DNA of 10,060 nt from Leptospiraceae bacterium (lineage in GTDB: Bacteria > Spirochaetota > Leptospiria > Turneriellales > Turneriellaceae). This document shows, one piece after another, positions 6,175 through 10,060 of the stretch. Both the position numbers and the translations under genes were made by a program. Under the pieces are notes generated by a model. It was not told the DNA's origin. It made no database searches and saw only the letters and a program-made list of their open reading frames with translations. The DNA lies in assembly GCA_025057195.1 (NCBI GenBank), contig JANWWX010000028.1, positions 1 through 10,060 on the forward strand. The letters run 5' to 3'. Within the stretch, counting starts at the first letter, position 1. Each line of letters begins with the position of its first letter.

Positions 6175-6967
6175 GCGTTTTGAATTCCAGGATTTGGAAG
6201 AGGTGGATTTGGAGCTACCGGCTGCCGGTAAGCTCACAGACAAAACGCTTTTTCTTTCGGTACTTTCGCAGGAGCAATTGTGGCAGGTGCTTGAGGAAAC
6301 CGGTGTCGTGGCCGCGATCCGCCGGCGTGGCTATTGGCCGCTGCAGTTGGAAACGGAGTTTTTGACAGAGAAAAACCACCGGTTTTGGCTTTTATGGAAA
6401 AACGAAAAAATCCTGCACCTGAGGCTCCACCTTTCTTATTTCCGGTTGCACCGACACCCTCTGATGCCAGCCGTGAAATTGCTTTTTATCGATTGGATGC
6501 AGACACGCCATGTCCTGCATAAAAGGGAGCTCCACCACCTTTTCCCTGGCCAAGATGTCCCCGGGCTAGGCATTTTCCCGCAGTTGGCCCTTTTTCTGCG
6601 CCGACTGGTGGTCTTGACGCAAGCGAGCGGTGGCTTCAATATGCCCGAATACTTCCACGATGCAGTGCTTTTCCATCGTGCCTTCCGGTTCTATGATCCG
6701 CTCCGCGAAGCATTTTTCCGAGCACTCTTGCGCGATCTGCGCCGCCACGGAGTGCGCGCGATTTCACAGGCACTACAAACTGGCCGAGTGCGGGACCGTG
6801 ACGGCAGGCTATGCGAATGGCGCAGCGCCGAAATGCTCAGCTTCACCCATGAGCCATACGCAGAGGTAGTGTTTGATCGCCGCTACGAACAGGCGGTGCG
6901 TGGGTTGATGCGCCAGTTTTCTTTCAGGATTGTCCCAGACGAAAATCCCGCATCATCTCCGCGGTAA
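6164..6967 (+). CDS. Uncharacterised protein, last gene of the synthetase-deacetylase operon
   Basis: This 267-residue gene was not recognised with confidence. ATG 6164 overlaps the methyltransferase end by 11 bp; a longer open frame back to 5861 lies inside the methyltransferase gene and was not used. The N-terminal 50 residues are acidic and helical-looking, followed by a basic, aromatic-rich middle (Trp at 58, 75, 78, 111; many Arg/His at 86-125). The most striking segment is FPGQDVPGLGIFPQ (127-140), followed by a helix-like stretch, then GFNMPEYFHDAVLFHRAFRFYDP (157-179). The order of Q-x-x-x-G-x-G, helix, short strand and an aliphatic/aromatic helix ending near a Phe loosely recalls GNAT acyltransferase motifs A and B; this is a guess from pattern only. 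No signal or transmembrane segment is evident. The last 44 bp overlap the end of hisA on the other strand. Tight coupling to the deacetylase and methyltransferase suggests a shared process. Confidence 0.78.
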   Translation: MPHKRFEFQDLEEVDLELPAAGKLTDKTLFLSVLSQEQLWQVLEETGVVAAIRRRGYWPLQLETEFLTEKNHRFWLLWKNEKILHLRLHLSYFRLHRHPLMPAVKLLFIDWMQTRHVLHKRELHHLFPGQDVPGLGIFPQLALFLRRLVVLTQASGGFNMPEYFHDAVLFHRAFRFYDPLREAFFRALLRDLRRHGVRAISQALQTGRVRDRDGRLCEWRSAEMLSFTHEPYAEVVFDRRYEQAVRGLMRQFSFRIVPDENPASSPR

Positions 6968-7661
6968 TTTTACCCTCGTAAAATGCCCGACCGATGATAA
7001 CTCCCTCAAGCGGCAATGCGCGCAGCTTTCGCAAATCTTCGATGCTGCTGATTCCCCCTGAAGCCACCAACTGGATTTTAGGGAATCGTTGCAGCAGCAT
7101 TTCATAAAGCGCAAAATCGGGACCTTCCAGCATGCCGTCACGGGCAATTTGTGTCACAAGAAAATTCTCCACACCTTTTTTCTGGAGCAAGTCCATGAAT
7201 GCAGTGATTTCGGTGCCAGAATCTTTGAGCCAGCCTGAATGGCGCACGGTTTTTCCTAGCACGTCAGCGCTAATGAAAATTGCCTTTTGCCATTTTTCTA
7301 GGATTTTAGCAAAGGTGTCAGGGTCAACGAATGGTAGCGAGCCAAGGATCAAGAAGTCTTTTCCCGGTTCAAAGCCGTGATCGAAATAGAAAGTACAGTC
7401 CTCCAGGCTGCGGATGCCACCGCCTGCTTGGCAGGGGATATTGACCGAGCGGCGGATTTCGCAAAATAGCCTGCCGGCACAAATCTTCCCTTCTTTGGCG
7501 CCGCGCAGATCGACCAAATGCAGCCGTTCAGCACCGTGGTCGGCCAAATACCAGGCAAGGTCAATCGGCTTTTCGCTATAGACGGTAACTTCGTTGTAAT
7601 TTCCCTGGCGCAACCGCACCACCTTGCCGTCCAGAATGTCGAGGGCGGGAATCAGCTTCAT
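6924..7661 (-). CDS. hisA: HisA, ProFAR isomerase of histidine biosynthesis
   Basis: Phosphoribosylformimino-5-aminoimidazole carboxamide ribotide isomerase, the Amadori-rearrangement step of histidine synthesis; a cytosolic (beta/alpha)8 barrel of 245 residues, full length. Seen are catalytic acid/base Asp 8 in IPALDILDGKVVRL (4-17) and Asp 133 in SADVLGK, Thr 170 in VTQIARDGMLEGPD (169-182), and the two phosphate-binding loops AGGGIRS (79-85) and ASGGISS (200-206), with IIGRAFYEGKI (222-232) at the end. The second catalytic loop lacks the common DxRDGK form (it reads DVLGKTV), but the key Asp is retained. The ATG overlaps the hisH stop as ATGA, so it is translated with hisH. The 3' end overlaps the convergent plus-strand gene by 44 bp. 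The protein could act only in histidine synthesis or, as PriA in actinobacteria, also in tryptophan synthesis; nothing here suggests the latter. Confidence 0.95.
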   Translation of the reverse strand: MKLIPALDILDGKVVRLRQGNYNEVTVYSEKPIDLAWYLADHGAERLHLVDLRGAKEGKICAGRLFCEIRRSVNIPCQAGGGIRSLEDCTFYFDHGFEPGKDFLILGSLPFVDPDTFAKILEKWQKAIFISADVLGKTVRHSGWLKDSGTEITAFMDLLQKKGVENFLVTQIARDGMLEGPDFALYEMLLQRFPKIQLVASGGISSIEDLRKLRALPLEGVIIGRAFYEGKITAEMMRDFRLGQS

Positions 7662-8281
7662 AGTTGGTCCAAAAAATTTTTGAGTAGCGTAAGCCCGTGC
7701 CGGTGCGATTTTTCCGGATGGAACTGCACGGCATAGATGTTCTCATGTTCGATCGCGGCAGTAAAAAGCTGGCCATAGCTTGCCACGGCGGTGGCGTATT
7801 CGTGCCGTTCGCGCAGCGCATAGCTATGGACATAATAAAACATGGCATTTTCGGGCAGACCGCGCCCCAGCTTGCTTTGCGCAGTGAAGTGTGTGCTCGT
7901 CCAGCCAATGTGTGGGATCACTGGTGATTGCGGTGTTTTTTCCAGGCGGGTGATTTTGCCAGGAAGCAGTCCCAAGCCGTGGGCCAGGGTAAATTCGGTC
8001 GAGCTTTCAAATAGCAGCTGGAAGCCAATGCAGACACCAAAAAGGATTTTTTGTTTTTCGTGGGCGGCATAGATGGCATCGAGCAAGTTACGTTCTTTCA
8101 GCTCCTCCATCGCGCGCGCAAACGCACCGTCGCCTGGCAAAAGCAAGACATCGGCACTTTCTGCTGTCCGTGCCTCAGCACTGACAGTGACCGGTTGGCC
8201 TAAGTATTCAAATGCTTTCTGCAGTGAGCGGATGTTGCCCATGCCGAAATCCAGAAGTAGCACACGCGCTTTTTTGGCCAC
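7658..8281 (-). CDS. hisH: HisH, glutamine amidotransferase subunit of IGP synthase
   Basis: This class I glutaminase releases ammonia for HisF, which makes imidazole glycerol phosphate and AICAR. It has 207 residues, normal length. The catalytic triad is visible: nucleophile Cys 84 in FGVCIGFQLLF (81-91), His 188 and Glu 190 in AVQFHPEKSH (184-193). The N-terminal LLLDFGMGNIRSL (8-20), LLLPGDGAF (46-54), PHIGW (123-127) and YYVHSY (149-154) are family hallmarks. The start is GTG 8281, only 2 bp after the hisB stop, with a weak GAG upstream; translational coupling is likely. The synthase needs HisF, which is not in the window and must be encoded elsewhere. The 3' end overlaps hisA by 4 bp. 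Confidence 0.95.
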   Translation of the reverse strand: MAKKARVLLLDFGMGNIRSLQKAFEYLGQPVTVSAEARTAESADVLLLPGDGAFARAMEELKERNLLDAIYAAHEKQKILFGVCIGFQLLFESSTEFTLAHGLGLLPGKITRLEKTPQSPVIPHIGWTSTHFTAQSKLGRGLPENAMFYYVHSYALRERHEYATAVASYGQLFTAAIEHENIYAVQFHPEKSHRHGLTLLKNFLDQL

Positions 8282-8283
8282 TT

Positions 8284-8883
8284 TTAGCTCAGGGTGCCTT
8301 TGGTCGAGGGAATCTCCCCACTGCGGCGCGCATCGAGAGCCACTGCCTGGCGCAACGCAAAGCCCAACGCCTTAAAAATCGACTCATGGATGTGGTGTCG
8401 GTTTTCGCCGTAATGCACTTGCACGTGCAGGTTCATCGCGGCATGGATCGAAAGCTTGTGCAAGAATTCGAGTGTCAGCTCGGAGTCATAAATGCCAAAT
8501 TTTCCCATCGGCTTGAGCGGCTCGCCACGGTAAACAAAGTACGGACGACCAGAAAGATCAACGGTGACGGTGGTGAGGACCTCATCCATCGGCAACGTGA
8601 ACGAACCATAGCGGAAAATTCCAGCCTTGTTGCCGAGTGCTTTGCTGAGCGCCTGGCCCAAGACAATTGCTGTATCTTCCACCGAGTGGTGGCAGTCGAT
8701 TTCGATGTCGCCGCGCAGGAAAAGCTCGATGTCAAAAAGGCTATATTTGGCCACATGGCCCAGCATGTGTGCAAAAAACGGGATGGGATTTTCCCCGCTG
8801 AGCACACCTTTGCCGTCGAGGTTAAGCGCAAGACGGATTTGGGTTTCGCTGGTTTTACGCTCTATTTGGGCAATGCGTGCCAC
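8284..8883 (-). CDS. hisB: HisB, imidazoleglycerol-phosphate dehydratase (monofunctional)
   Basis: Mn-dependent dehydratase converting imidazole glycerol phosphate to imidazole acetol phosphate, the step after HisHF. At 199 residues it is the stand-alone dehydratase, without the phosphatase domain fused in enterobacteria. Metal-binding motifs are present: the His in FFAHML (H39), CHHSVED (64-70; H65, H66, E69), the second cluster HAAMNLH (147-153) and [10 protein letters not shown] (159-168; H163, H164, E167), and the C-terminal PSTKGTL (192-198). The usual FFDHML reads FFAHML here, an Asp-to-Ala change beside a metal-site His. The start is GTG 8883; an in-frame TAA 15 bp upstream rules out a longer protein. 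No Shine-Dalgarno is visible in the A-rich leader (AACAAAAAAATCCT), so coupling to the glycosyltransferase 29 bp upstream or S1-type initiation may apply. Confidence 0.94.
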   Translation of the reverse strand: MARIAQIERKTSETQIRLALNLDGKGVLSGENPIPFFAHMLGHVAKYSLFDIELFLRGDIEIDCHHSVEDTAIVLGQALSKALGNKAGIFRYGSFTLPMDEVLTTVTVDLSGRPYFVYRGEPLKPMGKFGIYDSELTLEFLHKLSIHAAMNLHVQVHYGENRHHIHESIFKALGFALRQAVALDARRSGEIPSTKGTLS

Positions 8884-8912
8884 AGGATTTTTTTGTTATG
8901 CACAACAGCGTG

Positions 8913-10060
8913 TCAACCTGCGCTGCGATAAAGCTCCAACCACTGCGGTAGGACTTTTTTCCAACTGTGTTCGGCGAGCGCCCAGAGGTTTGCCAGCTTT
9001 ACCATTTTTTGTCGCTGTTTTGCATTTTTTTCAAGTCCAAAAAGTGCCTCCGCAATTGCCTGCGCATTTTTGCTTTCCACCAAAAGCCCGCGGTCTCCTG
9101 AAAGCTGCTCGTTGGTGCCACCGGTGGCGGTGCCGATCACAGGACACTTTGCCAGCATCGCATCGACCACAGACAGTGAATACATCTCATCATGGCTTGC
9201 CAGGACGAAATAGTCGGCTGCCGCAAGGTATGGCGCATAGTCTTTCTGGAATGGCAGCAGTTTGAAAAAAGAGTTAGGGAAAGCCTTCCTACCTTTTCTT
9301 TTTGCAAAAGGAGTCGCTCCCATCCCACCATGGCGGGCAAGTGCCACCAGCTCACGATAGCAGGCCTCTGCTTCCGGGGCATAAATCGGACTACCATCGG
9401 CGGTTTTGCCCACAATCGTGCGTTCGCCAATCTGCAAAAAAAGGAAGCGCCCACCCGATTTCCGCTGGCAAATCCGGGCTGCTTCGGCAAACTCACGCAC
9501 CCCTTTCATGGGGTCAATGCGGCAAAGCGATAGCACAAGCCTTTGCTGGGGAAGTAGGCCCAAACTTTTGCGCACTGCCCGCCGCTTTTTTCCTGCCAAA
9601 CGGAAAAGCTGTTCGTTGCGGCCATAGCGGATGAGCAGAAGTTGGTCTCTGCGCACCGGTAGCTTTTCCAGAGCTTGCGCATTCATGATCTCTGAGCTGG
9701 TCACCAGCTTGTCCAGCCGACGATAAAGTAGGCGGTGCAGGAGATCCTTTTTGTGCGCAAAGCCCATGTAGAGGCTAAAGATATGGCGGAACTTTTTGCG
9801 GAAAAAAAAGGCAAGGGACACCAGCACCATGTCATCGCGCTGGTGGCTATGCCACAATTCGATCTGGTATGTTTTTGCGATTTGGCGTAACCGCAAAATT
9901 CGGCGGAGCGAATAGCGCGAACCAGGTTTGAGGAATTCGATCGCCACGCCGTGTTGCTCGAGCCGCGCCACCAAAAACGAGCGCGGATCACAGATGACCA
10001 CCTGTGGCACGCCCGCTGCCTGCAATTTCAAGATGAGCTCTCCGACATAAAGCTCCAGCC
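8913..10060 (-). CDS. GT4-type glycosyltransferase, N-terminus cut by window edge
   Basis: The frame stays open past the right edge: upstream of a TTG at 10031 it continues as LELYVGELI, which fits the first helix of a GT-B enzyme, so the true start lies outside. 381 residues are visible. Seen in order (fragment numbering): an N-terminal Rossmann half with HSHQRDD (69-75), a linker, the C-terminal donor-binding half beginning SLCRIDPMKG (177-186), and the retaining-GT signature SHDEMYSLSVVDAM (288-301) followed by CPVIGTATGGTNEQL (305-319). The EX7E motif appears as E291...D299, a conservative change at its second acidic residue. An insertion-like stretch with KTADGSPIYAPEAEACYREL (218-237) lies between. 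The likely role is transfer of a sugar from a nucleotide-sugar donor to a lipid, polysaccharide or protein acceptor; the substrate is unknown. It precedes hisB by 29 bp and is probably co-transcribed with it, although the functions are unrelated. Confidence 0.87.
   Translation of the reverse strand, partial: LELYVGELILKLQAAGVPQVVICDPRSFLVARLEQHGVAIEFLKPGSRYSLRRILRLRQIAKTYQIELWHSHQRDDMVLVSLAFFFRKKFRHIFSLYMGFAHKKDLLHRLLYRRLDKLVTSSEIMNAQALEKLPVRRDQLLLIRYGRNEQLFRLAGKKRRAVRKSLGLLPQQRLVLSLCRIDPMKGVREFAEAARICQRKSGGRFLFLQIGERTIVGKTADGSPIYAPEAEACYRELVALARHGGMGATPFAKRKGRKAFPNSFFKLLPFQKDYAPYLAAADYFVLASHDEMYSLSVVDAMLAKCPVIGTATGGTNEQLSGDRGLLVESKNAQAIAEALFGLEKNAKQRQKMVKLANLWALAEHSWKKVLPQWLELYRSAG

Noticed and set aside
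6963..6974. GGTAA-TT-TTACC as a terminator between the convergent operons
   Set aside because: The loop of 2 nt is too small, the stem is short and AT-rich, and no T-run follows.
8212..8931. 239-codon open frame on the plus strand
   Set aside because: It is antisense to hisB and the start of hisH, both of which carry intact catalytic motifs; no family pattern is visible in it.
8627..9265. 212-codon open frame on the plus strand
   Set aside because: It lies antisense to hisB and the glycosyltransferase and reads as low-complexity Ser/Arg-rich shadow sequence.
10029..10031. TTG 10031 as the start of the glycosyltransferase
   Set aside because: The frame continues upstream to the window edge with sequence that fits the N-terminal helix of a GT-B fold, and no Shine-Dalgarno precedes the TTG, so the gene is treated as cut.

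Overview
The window holds nine protein-coding genes at about 50% GC and reads as ordinary chromosome of a Gram-negative-type bacterium under the standard genetic code: TGA ends several genes at family-appropriate lengths. The organism cannot be fixed from sequence alone. The N-terminus of the housekeeping sigma factor, a monofunctional hisB, an HDAC-like deacetylase and an exported FG-GAP protein would suit a spirochaete of the Leptospira/Turneriella type, but this is a weak inference and another deep Gram-negative lineage is possible. No tRNA, rRNA, CRISPR array, insertion sequence or phage gene was seen. Five of the eight genes with visible starts use GTG or TTG.

Left part (1-2853, minus strand): the 5' portion of an exported FG-GAP/VCBS-type protein runs off the left edge. 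After a 160-bp AT-rich gap comes rpoD, the primary sigma factor, which appears to be transcribed alone and has an unusually long linker between regions 1.1 and 1.2. The 223-bp spacer 2854-3076 is a divergent control region with two inverted repeats built on CCAAAA/TTTTGG and a pair of TGCCTGCA direct repeats.

Middle (3077-6967, plus strand): four tightly packed genes form one probable operon. They are an AMP-forming acyl-CoA synthetase, a class IV (HDAC11-like) deacetylase, a class I SAM methyltransferase and an uncharacterised 267-residue protein with a faint GNAT-like pattern. The deacetylase starts at the codon directly after the synthetase stop and in the same frame; the next two junctions overlap by 4 and 11 bp. 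An acyl-CoA synthetase beside an HDAC-family deacetylase recalls the acsA/acuABC system of Bacillus, in which the synthetase is switched off by lysine acetylation and on by AcuC. A similar reversible acylation circuit is the most interesting hypothesis here.

Right part (6924 to the edge, minus strand): a GT4-type glycosyltransferase, cut by the right edge, is followed by hisB, hisH and hisA with gaps of 29 bp, 2 bp and a 4-bp overlap, so the four are probably co-transcribed. HisH needs HisF as synthase partner and hisF is not in the window. The plus-strand and minus-strand operons converge, and their last genes overlap tail-to-tail by 44 bp with no evident terminator between them.
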